The notes under the pieces were generated by a model that was given only the letters and a program-made list of their open reading frames with translations, did no database searches and was not told the DNA's origin. Made by a program: the position numbers and the translations under genes. A DNA stretch of 64,000 nucleotides from Cardiocondyla obscurior (Eukaryota > Arthropoda > Insecta > Hymenoptera > Formicidae), in contig NC_091867.1 in assembly GCF_019399895.1 (NCBI RefSeq), forward strand, positions 6,895,501 through 6,959,500, read 5' to 3'. This document shows, piece by piece, positions 1 through 12,000 of the stretch (the first letter of the stretch is position 1; every line of letters begins with the position of its first letter).

Positions 1-3000
1 CGTCGTCGGCACGTCACATTGATATTCCGTCGCAGTAACAACATCCCGCTCGCGTTCCCGAAACGTCACTTCACGTCCCGACCTCGCTGGTGGACAGTAT
101 TTCGTACTAAATTTACTAAACTCACGGTAACGAGTCAAGCACCGTAGACAAAACGTCGTTCGTTCGTACGTGGCTTAACGAGATCTCTATCGCCGGATTC
201 CTGGGAAAATGGGAATGCGAAAACGCGGAGCGTGGAGTCGCGACGCCGAGAGTCCACCGAGGAAGATCTCCCGCGGGGTTTCCGCTGGAGAAACACCCCT
301 CCCTCCCTTCCTTTCCGTATCGTGAAACTTAAGTAATTAACATGAGCTCGCGTCTATCACCTGGCGCTTCGCCATGCGCGGTATGCACCGCGTGAGCCAG
401 ACAAATGAAGGCACGCGTCCCTTTTGTCTCTCGCCCCGTGCGCGCGAGACGGATCTCTCTTCATTATGCAGCCCGTCGCCGGTCTACGGCGTAATTTATT
501 TCTCCCATTTGTTAACCGAACGGCCGCGGTGAAGAAGACGCCATAGAGCCGCTCTCGCGATGCGCTGCGACAAGGTTTATGCGTTTTCTCGCCGGTGCGA
601 CGCCGCTGCCAAGGGCGTTTCGAATAGCGCTTAACTCTTTGAAATATTGCAGCTGCATCTCGCCGCGGTGGGTCACACGTCGAGGGCGTGGCGAGGAGTA
701 TAACTTTCAAGTACGTTCAAGGTGCGCCCGCAATTGTATCAGGGTGAGAGAGACGCGCTCGCGAAACTCGCGCGAAATGCGAGTAAAAATTCCTTTCGGC
801 CGTGACAAGATTTACTATTACCGCTATTTACCTCGAAACCGCGCTATATGCATATATGTGTCACGGCCGAAGCCTACCGGGGCTCTAAAAATCCTCTGGC
901 ACGCGTGGGGTTCCGCGCTCTATAAACAATGCCGTTTCTTTGGGCGATTAGCTAACCGTGACGAATTTATATAAATATATATTTTGACTGGTGCAGAAAA
1001 CAAACAACAGAGATCTCGCGCGTTTCTCAAATATTAATTAAATGTTAATGAAACAGCTGGCTAGACGTTTATTCCGAAAAATAAAATTAAGTTTTCAGCC
1101 TCCCGGTGAATACTAATTTCAATTTTTTACCATTTTAATAACTATGACTTTTGTGGCTCAAATAACGCTAACGTTTGTTGCTTAAATTATTTTATAAATC
1201 CCATATCCTGTCATGGATAATAAATTTTAGCTAATATTACAGTTAATAAAATATTAAAGATTTTAATTTCTCGCATAAATATAATAAAGCTTTTACAAAA
1301 TGTATATTTTGTAAAAAAAATATTTTTTTAAATTTTGATTATTGTATTGTCGGTGTTTTTAATTATGAAATTAATCAAGTTTATTATTTTATTAATTTTT
1401 ATTATTTTAGGCTCCGCGGAGGTTCAATTATAAATTAATATTAATTTATTTCTTTGCTTGGCTCACTTCCGCGAAATTAATGTCAACGTAATTTTGGTTA
1501 TTCCGTTAATTTTCGTCGCTTTGTAGACTTTAATTATCATTGTTTCTACGCATATAAAATATTATTTCCAAAAATCTTACCTGTGACTTTCTCCTCATCC
1601 TCTCAGTTAGGGGCGTGCTTTTCCTCTCAGTTTGGAACGTGCTCATCCTCTCAGTTTGGGACGTGCTGAGCCGAGCCTTTCTTCTGCGCACAAGTCACTC
1701 GCGAAAATCGCGACCGTGAATTTATAATTGCCAGCGCTAATTACTAAATGCACTGTTTCGCGCGAAACTATATAGCACTCCCGGAAAAGCGACCGACGAA
1801 CCGGCTGCGATTCGTATATCAAATATCAGCGACGACGATATCGGCACAGCTTCTCCTCTGGAACAGAATAAAAGTTTTGATTGATTAATGACAAATCAAG
1901 TATAAATATAATTAGAAAGTACAACTAATTTACGGTGCGCGTAGAGACTCGTTCGTGTCGCTAGCTGTACAGTCGGTCGCCATACACGATGCGGTAACGT
2001 GAACTTGCTTGCGAATTTCGTACGCCGCTAAGATTGCCGTAAGTCGCGCGCGACGTTAACTACTTGGTCGATTAATCGTGTGGTCAGCCATATTACACGC
2101 CGCGATCGTGTTAATAACGCGCGCTCGAGCCATGTACATGTATATGTACGAACACAGCCCACGTCCTTGACCTCAAGCATACCCTAAATGTATCACGAAT
2201 TGTTAACTACTGCGTGTATGCACGATTCTCGTCGATGAAGTCTTATTTCGCTCGAGCTCCGACCGAACTAATTGACGATTAACTTTCGATGCTAGTGTAA
2301 CTTGAGCTTGACGGAGCAAGCACTGAATCAATCACCCGATCGGCCCGGAGAAGAGCATGCAATTTTTTGTACAAATGGGAATATGTCTTACTTGGAATGA
2401 AGGAAATGTGATGATGGATACTCTCCACGCACAGGGCATAGTAGCTTTCGTCGAGGTTGCAGGTCCCGGTCGTCGAACGTGCGTAGAACTTCCGGGACGA
2501 ACGGAGCGCGTGGTGCGTATATCCTACCTGGTCTGTGGTCTGCGGGGGAAAGAAAGGGAAGTTGCGCAGTGGCAAGCACCTGTACGGCGCACCTGCGCGC
2601 CGGCGCGCCTGCACAGTTCGCGTTTCCGAGTGTCCCGATGGTTAGTGACTTTCTCAGCCGCTGCGAAATTTAAAGCGTTATTAAATTAATTATACGTCGA
2701 ATATTATAGTAAGTATCGATTAAATGTTAAGTTTAATATACGTGTATGTACCGCCAGTTCGAAATTATTCGTAGAAATCGCTGAGGTTACCTCGCCGTGC
2801 CGAGTCGCCAAAATGCATCGTTCATGACTAGCCGGAGTTTTCGAATTAAATGCTACAACACGACGCAAGCTTGGCGAGATCGTCGAGACGCTGCTGATGT
2901 ATACGAACACGTCGGTACATGGGCTGAATTTCGATCCACCTTCGCGTACGTACACTTGGCAAAGAAGTTCTGCGCGGAAACTTGTCCGGCTCTCTCGTTA

Positions 3001-6000
3001 ACTGCTAATTGAGATTGCTACGAAACTGCGGTGGTCCGTGCGCTTTTTCCGCGTATTATTTATTTGAAGTTTGCCAGAGGGTCGACTTCGGTTGTGCGCG
3101 TAAAATTCGATTTGCAATTTACAGAGAATTGCAATTCCCGAAAAACGCGGAAACGCGCGGAATGCTGATTGTTTGAAGAAAAAAACACGCATGGCTCTAT
3201 GTCAAACGCGATCTGTGGCGACAGTGAGCGGAAGGTTACCGAATTGTTTTATATGCGTACCACTCTGCCTCACGAAAGTCATTCATCTATTTTCGTTCAT
3301 GTGCACGGACCCAGCGGCTCCTAGCTCGCGATCAGTCTCATGTGAACTTGGCGGCGTGTCGGAGGAAGGCAGTCGCGACCGATCTTGAGCTCGACTACCC
3401 GTGCCGCAGTCGGGAACATTAGTCACCGATGGCTCGTGTCATTCGTTTCGAATAACGTAACTGCGGCGGCGGCAAAGCGACAAGCGGGACACTCAGAGGA
3501 CTAATTGTGAGATTCGTTGCGGTAATCACTCATGGGTCGCATCGTTCATCTCAACTGGCGAAGTAAGTGATCACGCATGGACTAATTACGCGTAACTCAT
3601 AGACGATGACGCGATCGCGAATCGACGAAGCGTAAAAGTAATAAATATTAAAAATAGAAAACGTTGAATTTTATTAATTATTAAACGAACTGCAAGGCGG
3701 CACGCTTTTATAGTACGCGATATATTGTTGACGTTATTAGTAGCGTGTTGAAAGAGTAGACGCCTGCGCATATTTTCAAGATTCCTTTGGCGATATCCCA
3801 AAACGCGACGTCGGCGGAGCTTCCGGGACGCGAAAACTCGGCGGAATCGAATCGATCTTCATCACGCGAGCGAATGGGGGCGAGGTGTATTCTTTCGGAA
3901 ACCGAGACCACCGACAATTTCTCATCTCTATTCTCTCCGCGGCTGTCCTCTTCCTTCTTTTGTACAGCATTCACGACACCTGCCCCTTAATATTTATCGA
4001 CGTCCCATAGTAACTTATCTTCCGTGCCCTGGCATCCCGTTATTTAGCCTTTGTGGTGTAAAAGAGACGCCAAACGCGGGGATAAAGCTGCACGTATTTT
4101 TCGCGAGGAGGATCGATCGCGTCGCTTCAATTTCGCCCCCGAGACGCGAGGTCGATCCAGGTGGTATAATCGTTTTCAATTACGGATATTAATACGTTTG
4201 ATCTTAAATTCAGCATTAGCGCGCGCGCATCCGTGACTCCCGTAATTCCCGCGAGGCTATATATCGTATCTTTGTGCCTTTCCTCTCGAATTCGTCCCGT
4301 TCTCGTTACATTCGACGGGTATATTTGGAATAGCATTTCACTTTCAAGGCGGTAATAGTCCCCCGTTCTCATCCTTTGAGCACGACCGCTCTCAATTTGC
4401 GGATTTATTACTTCACCATCATCTCTTAATGATGCGCGTCGTCGCAGATAATGTACTACTCGCATCTGTCCCGATAGTCTCCGACGATTTATGCTCGTCG
4501 TTAAAATTTTATACAGCCCGCGTTTTGCACGTTCCGTCGTTTTCTTATGAAAACGAAGCCGCGCTCGCATCAAGATGTATTTCAAACGGGGATTACGAGG
4601 AGATTAAGTGTAGTGGCGTACTAGTTTATTAAAGCTGCGCTTCGTAAGTTCTTGGTAATGAGTCCCGCGTAGTGGAAAATTTATTAAGAAAAATACAAGC
4701 CGCGCTTGTCTCCCCCGTTGACATTTTCACTCGCAATTTTTCATAATTACTGAAATTAATTGGCGTGTTAATTAAGCAAGATCACGTGTGTCACTTTGAA
4801 ATTAATGAGCGTTCGAGTTTTCCGATAATTAATTAAAACGTACGCGAAAAGACTAATCAAGCGACGAGTTTCGTATTTCAACGGACAATCTCTTTTCAAT
4901 TATTTTACAACGTAATGAGAGACAGGACGGTGGATCGTCCCAGGGAGAATAAGGGGAGGATAAAGCGAGGAAAATACTCAGGCTGCTCGGCATCTCATAA
5001 AATCGCCGATTGATTTATTGACGACGACACGTACGTTAACGTCGCCGGTGCAAAAGGAATTTTTTAAGGCCAACGCGTCGCGTTTTAATCGCCAGCGAAT
5101 CGCGAGAGTATCGACTTTTCGAAATACACCACGGATTTCCGAAACCGACAGTCAGCAGTCGATAACGTGCGCGCGCGAGGAGCTTTTTGTTCCGTTTTAC
5201 GTACAAATGTGTCCGTCCTGGAAACCGACGTATCCTTTTTGCGGCACGTGTCACGACGCCATCGCGCCGCGTATATCGAACTTTCGCTACGTCGGACAGA
5301 TTTTCGTCGACAGCCAGTCAGCGGAGTGTCCGTTATCGGTCGAAGACAAACCCAATTTGATAGCATATCCCTCCCCGCATTCGGTTGGCGAGTGCCATCA
5401 GCAGATTTCGCCGTGACCTGTTTTTTCTCTCTTTTTCGCGGGTACTCGAAAACTAATTAATGAACAAATAATGCTGAATGTTTGTTTGTTATTCACAAAA
5501 ACAAATTTATAATTTATTATCGGTGTCGATAAAGATTCGTAATCGAAAAATGTATTAAACGTAGAACGGCACAACGAAAGATTTAATCTGATGGCTTTTC
5601 ACCGTTATTAAATCTAGCTCTTATTTTTTAAACACAGGAGTTATTTATTGATAGCTTGTTATTTTTATAACGCACACATAGTATTGAATATTACTTAACG
5701 TTACGTAAAAACGAGGGTGCTCGCTTTTGCAAGTTTAAATATATATCCAGCGCGTTGCCCTCGATCAAGAAGTGACTTAACGGATTACGTCGTCCCATCT
5801 ATGCAACCGTAATGCACCGAGTAAACCGATAAGCTATCTCGGCGAGCACGTCGATCGAGAACTGTCGCCAAAATAACCGCACCATTTTGCGATAGAACGA
5901 TCGGATTACGGGCGGGATCTACATCTTCTTTTTCCAGATAATTCGATAGAGCTTTTCTCTGAGCAAGCGCGCGTCGTCCGGCTGAAAAATTTCGCGAGGA

Positions 6001-6099
6001 AACAACGATGGGTGGGCCGCGGCCTCTAATCCGCCTCTCTGACGACGCATATGTCCCGCTACGGTTCTGACCGGAGTCGAACTTTTTTTTCTGTTACAG
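1..6099. other. Non-coding region 5' of the visible Phactr exons
   Basis: No supportable coding exon was found on either strand. Composition alternates between CpG-rich blocks (about 1-960, 1,600-2,650, 2,750-4,600) and AT-rich blocks (about 960-1,560, 5,430-5,760). Because the first visible Phactr exon begins with a splice acceptor and is not at the protein N-terminus, this stretch is best read as a long 5' intron and/or alternative promoter region of that gene. It includes a small tandem repeat at 1,598-1,669, listed separately. The open frames here are short, overlap on both strands and show no protein-family resemblance, so they are treated as chance. Confidence 0.6.
1598..1669. repeat. 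Three tandem copies of a 24 bp unit
   Basis: Three consecutive 24 bp units start at 1,598, 1,622 and 1,646. Each begins tcctctcag and carries a variant of ggacgtgct. The third runs into a sequence ending at a cactcgcga motif near 1,700. The same order of motifs is found in the arms of the inverted repeat at 55,353-56,262, where there is one unit only. Copies differ from each other at a few positions. Confidence 0.85.
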
Positions 6100-9000
6100 A
6101 GCCGAAGAAGGAAAAGACTGAACAGAATGCGAACGGCGCGATATCGCCGAACGGCGAGCCGCAGCCCGCCAATTTGGGCACGGCCACGACCGGCTCGGCG
6201 ATGCCGGTCCCGGGTCCGGCTCCGGATGCCGGGGACCAGCAAAAGCCGAACAGGCCGAACACCCTCGACGCCAGGGTGGTAGCTAGGAGGCTGATCTTGT
6301 TCGACAGTGAGTACAAGCTCATGCGTGTCGCGTATCGTCGTCGCTCAGAGAAAAGTTCACCGAAAATCAAGCGCGTCGATTGGAAAACAAGCAGGTTACA
6401 ATGAGGGGTGGAATAAAAATTAAAAAAAAAATGGAAATTAGCACGACTGAACAAATGGAAACTTTAACTAGTAAACTCCGGGTTGTCTAATTAAATTTCT
6501 AAATGATACACTTTCGACTACGATGTTAAAAGAAATTTAATATAATATTTAAACAGGCACTTTAGTATCTAGTTCTTCATTTCTCAAGTTTTTTTTTATT
6601 ATTTTTTTTTTTTTTAAGAGGAAGTTAATTATTTTTTCATAGAAATAAAATTCTCAGGAAATTTTCTACGAGAGATCAGACACGCTGTTAATAGCTTCAC
6701 GTTTAGTGAAACTCGATAAAGCGTGCACTTTCGGGCAATACATTTATTTAAATAAGCTTTAAATTATAATAATCGCACTGGCGTGCGATAACGCGGCCCG
6801 TATTATACGTTGCCGTTTAAAATTTTCACGATATATTTTGACGAGGCCGGAATCAAGTGTGTTGGTGATCAAACACAGCCTGACGATCCCCGGGGAATGT
6901 GTGGTAGCCGAAGTATCTCGCTCGACAACCGCCTGGAACTTCGTCCTTTTGTACGAGAATTTCGGTGTGCGACATTATCAAATGGCCAGCAGCGCTAAAG
7001 CGTGCATCCGCCGACTTGTTTAACATTCCAACCAATACTGGTCGCGAGTATCACGGCGAGGCCGTTACTCATGAAAAATATGCTGGTCTTTATAAAACGA
7101 AATTTCAGAAATAGAAAAAAAAAAAAAAAAAAAGAAAATAGAATACCTCGCAGCCGTGAGCCGTTAAGCAATAGCGCCAAATTAAAAATTCCACTCGGCG
7201 TTCCGAACGCAACGGGATTTAATAATAAATAAATTCGGCGAAGTCCGCAAATGATGTTTCGCAATTCGCAACTCCGGCAGCTGCAACGAACGTGAGCTCG
7301 TGGCATTCGTTCGTTTGCCAAGATATTGTTGCTCTTGCGCTGCGAGGTAAATCACGTTTCTCGCGACAACTGGCTCCGATGTAATTTTATTGAACCGAGC
7401 GCCTCTCGAACGTATTGGCTGCGAAGGTCTTTACCCAATTTTGAAACAACTACTCATGTCTTTTTTTTTTATATAAGTCTACATGATTTCGATGCGATAT
7501 TATATATCCTGTTTTTTTTTCTGCTTTCAGTGGACAAGGGGGTGCTGGATCAGAGCGCCGACAATCAGCAGGTAATCGAGAGATGTTATCCGTTACCGCC
7601 TCAGAATACCCTGATGCTGTCGGAGCTGCCAGAGCCGCCGATTCCACTGAGCGAGATCGGCCCAATACCACCCCCGCCGATGTTCAGCTCCCCAAGTCCC
7701 ACTTTGCTAGCGAGGCAGCGGCAAATCCCGCTCTCGGACTGCGAGGACGAGGGTAAGTGTTTGTAACGAAACATTAATGCCACGTAAGAGAAGAGTATTG
7801 GAGCAATTAATTGGAGCAATTAATCACACGGCAGAAGCCCTTCGTCGCTTATTAGAGTCTCCTCCGCTGACACGGTTCTAAGATGACCGATAAATCACCG
7901 TCCCGTGTAAGCAGCAACCGTGCGCTCTTGCCGTTTCTGTTGCTTTATGATTTTCAGCATCGCGATATAAAATTATTCAATTACGGCGACCGTCACGGTG
8001 TGCATTATTACGGAATTATTTAATACTGTTTATCTCATTATTAGGAATTTAATTTTAATGACAATTATCAGCCCGCGCTAATTGACAACCGTATTTTCCC
8101 GTTGTGCCAACGTACTTGCTTCCACGATGTGTGCCTAGTTACCCTCACTATCGATCGTAATAATTGTGCCAGTGAATATTCATAAATTAACGACATGGCG
8201 CGTAATTATATGAATCCAAAGCAGCAATCAGCGCGTCTGCATGTTTATAAAATTCTTTTATTTGTTCGGCATAAAACATAAGATTTCCGATAAATGATAA
8301 AATAACCGTCCGGTATTTTTGCGGATTTGTAGGATTTTGCTGGTTTAATTTTCATATTTCGTCTTGCGCGCTCGATGCCTCTTGGTCACGGAAGTTTTCT
8401 TACCTTGGTAGATGAGGAGGACGTTGATGCGGAAGAAGAGGAGGACAATATGTACGCCTATAGGGTGTCACAACCAGATCCGGCGATCGACACGTCCCGC
8501 GTCGAGGAGATACCGGCGAAGGAGCCCAAGTTTCATGCCATGCCGCTGAAAAGCGTCCTGAAGAAACGGGGCCCCGGAAGCGGGCCTGGCACGCCGCAGA
8601 ACACGCCGACCCAGGAAAACAGGCCGCTGACGCTTCGCCAGGAGCTTCACGCCTCGTTCAAGTTAGTGACCTCAAATAAATTCCCTGCGACTTGCAGAGA
8701 TTCGCTTCACACACTTTTGAACATATCCATCGCTGCGAGCGTTCAGCAAGAGAAATCGAAATTTAGAATCACTTTCGTTGCGCGTGTCAGTTCGAAGAAT
8801 CGGGCAAAAAGAGATCACATAATGCAATTAACAACAGAGAAATTAAATGTGACATTTTCATTAAACTTTTTTTTTTTTATTCTCCAATATAATTTGTGAA
8901 AAAGTCAGAATGGAAAGAGCCCGAGGAGAATTTAAAATTCAGTTTATACTTGGAAAATTATTTTTAATTTATTCTCGCACTGAAACTTTCGATCGGAAAA

Positions 9001-12000
9001 TACGTTGTCTCTTTCGTAATCGCGAAATTATTGGAGTCTCTTTGGATAAGCTCGTAGATTGCACCTCTGCGTAGTAATGCCTTACAACGCTCGAGACAGC
9101 GTTTAAGAGTAAAAAGAAAGGTATGAAGTGAATGCAGAGCGCGCCGGTATTTGTGGATTTCTTTTGAACGCTTCGCACCGAAACTCGAAACTCGCCGTAA
9201 GAATCGGGCGCTCTTCGAGAGTCACCCGGCGCAAATTCGCCGGGATAATCCGCCTTCTACGTCGACGACTTTTCTTTAATTAAAAATCGCCTCGGTTCTC
9301 AAAAGCCTCGCTTTCCCGCGGGTCTCTCGCTGCTTGATATCGAAAGCATCGGATCTACAAGCAGGCTTTGAGTGCTCTGCTTCGTGCTGTTATTACGCCC
9401 GATCTTAATGAAAAGAGAAGAAAAAAAAACAGACGTCGAAGAGCCCTAATTTCTTCCGAACGTAGTCCTTTAATTTCCCGTCTCGTCACTTGTAGTCTTC
9501 TTGCCAGCTTGTACCGGCTGCCCGAGTAAAATGGCAAAATTAAAACAAAAAAAAGAATATGTACAATAGCAAATCTCATTCAAAGTATAATTTGATATTA
9601 AGATTGCTTTAAGAATATTGAATGTATGTAGATATTTATTTTTAGCCTCTTAAATATTAACAAGTTGATCGCTATCCGTAAATAGTATCCAAACTTTTCG
9701 TAACACCCTAGTGACTAGTGCCATCCAAAATTTTGTGAACGCTTATAGAAAGTAAATAATTATTTAGTACAAATAATTTTTAATTACCTAAATAGTTAAC
9801 GAGATAAAATTAGAAATAAAAAGCTGCGAGGACAGATTCATTTAATGGCATTATGAGAACAATTTGTCATACGTCAATGGTAATGAAAATCTTACCGCGG
9901 TATGCACAATGAGTCACGAATGGGTCGAGAAAACGTGTTGCACGTTATTGCTCGTAATGTTACGACGAAACGCGAGACGGAATTATTAAAGGAATGTACG
10001 CTCTCGCAAGCGAGTACTCATGGAATGTAATTCGTGCACCTATCATTAACATGTCAGTCACTAGTAAAGCATCGTATTTTTCTTGTGCTTAACCAGAAGG
10101 CCACCGTTGAGGCCTAGGATGAGAATATGGTAATTGGGCATTGGTCTCTAATTAAGCATGTTTGCGAACCGATGGTATATACATATATGTACATATATAT
10201 ATACGTATATTGTGTATATTGTCTTTTACGTATTTTGTCTTACGGCGCGATTGATCGCGAAAGAACCAAAGTGCCTCCAAATCCCGCCTATCCACCTACC
10301 TTTCGGTGATTCCTTTCGCGAGCGCCGTGAGCATGGCAACGCGCGTCCAACGTTTTAAGCATGAGAAAACCTTAGGGAACCCCATGAAAAATCTCTCGTC
10401 TTACGCTTGTCACGCCGCACCATTCGATCACGCATGACACACCACGTGAATCGAATATCGCGCGAGAGACGGACGGGGTTCGTTAATTTCCCCCTTATTT
10501 TTTTTTTTTTTTTGCGCAAAGCAATCGGTCTCGCAAGTCGCGATCCGTCATCCGGTCGACGGTATTATTCGCGGAAGTAACTCGCGGCATTTGAGCGAGT
10601 CGGATAATTGCGAGAGGAAGTGTCGGTTAGCCATTTTTCTGTGAGTATGCGATTTTTCTTCCCCCTCGACTTTTCCGGCACATTTATCTTTGATATTTAA
10701 ATTATTTATTTCGATTGTATTTTATGTGGCCCTTTTTTAATCCCGTTACATGAATAAAATAGCATGCTGCTCTTTCTATACATTAATAATTATTTCTGTG
10801 ATGTATTTGATCTTTGAATATGTTTTATGTAATGATGGATAAGGCCGTGTATTAATTATGATTGTTACGATGAATATTACATTCTTGCCTGTAAAGTCCT
10901 CCCCTTTTTACCGCAATTTCTGCACAACAAAAAAATTTACGAGGAAGATGCTTAATGGTATTTTTAATTAATACAAATGATATTTAGTTGTCAATCGTTG
11001 TCCATGATTTATAAATATTCATAGAAACTACTTATTAATTTTAATATTTGATTAATATTAAGTTAAAATGTTTTTTTTTTTTGTTCTTTGCCTTACGCGA
11101 ATTTTAAGCACGTTACAACAAGAAACGGCAGTTTCTGTCGAAGCTTTTGTTCGTATTACATTATTGCTTTGATGCTTTAAACACGCCTTCGGCTTTTCAA
11201 CCTTTAAAAATATTTGACTCGAGGCACCTCTCGCTTCTGACGTCACGCACTCCGCTTAAGAAGAAAAAAATTTTGTATTAAAACAGACATGTAATTGGCA
11301 AAGATTGTAATGGAATTCAAAAATTCCCCGGCGCGAAGCGCAGTGCGCTTCATGGATCGAGCCAAGAGCCGCGAGTCCGAACACGTTGAACGTTGAGTTT
11401 CCAGAGTTATTGCAATTAGTGTTCGGGGGTTTTCCCCATCCCGTGCGCCGCGCGGCTTCCAATTCGGCGATAAATTCTCGCCGTCACGTGTCGCCGACTT
11501 AGATCGCGTTTGATACGAATAGGAAAGTGACATTCAACGTGTCGAACGACAACAGCAGCCGGGCTCAGGTGGACGTGCGAAATACGCGCGAGATTTTATC
11601 GTTTCACGTGGCGTGGTCCGCTGTTAAGTACCTATCCCTTTGTTCCCTCTGCGCATATACCCCATCTCGCATCTCGCCCTTGTAGCACCGTAGAATAGAA
11701 ACGTTGGTTCATGTAGCATCAATAATTCCCTGTACTACTGGAACTACGGTATTAACGAACCCGCACGTGTATCGTGCCTCGTTCTTTCAGCAGCCGACCG
11801 GTCAGATTCGGCCTCGCGCTGCCCTGCACCCTGGAGAACAAAGAGAACGCGAGACCTTACGTCATCCGGGAAGACGCGGACGGAGACTCGGGTGACGGCC
11901 AGGTTCTCTACAGAGATGATTACGACGACGAAAAAAGTGAGTTACTTTGCTATCAATATTGTGAATTTAATCCTCAAATTGCGTGGTGGTCGTTTCGCAA

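Noticed and set aside
4127..4585. 152-codon open frame on the minus strand
   Set aside because: No recognisable domain, overlapping open frames on the other strand, no splice or promoter context.
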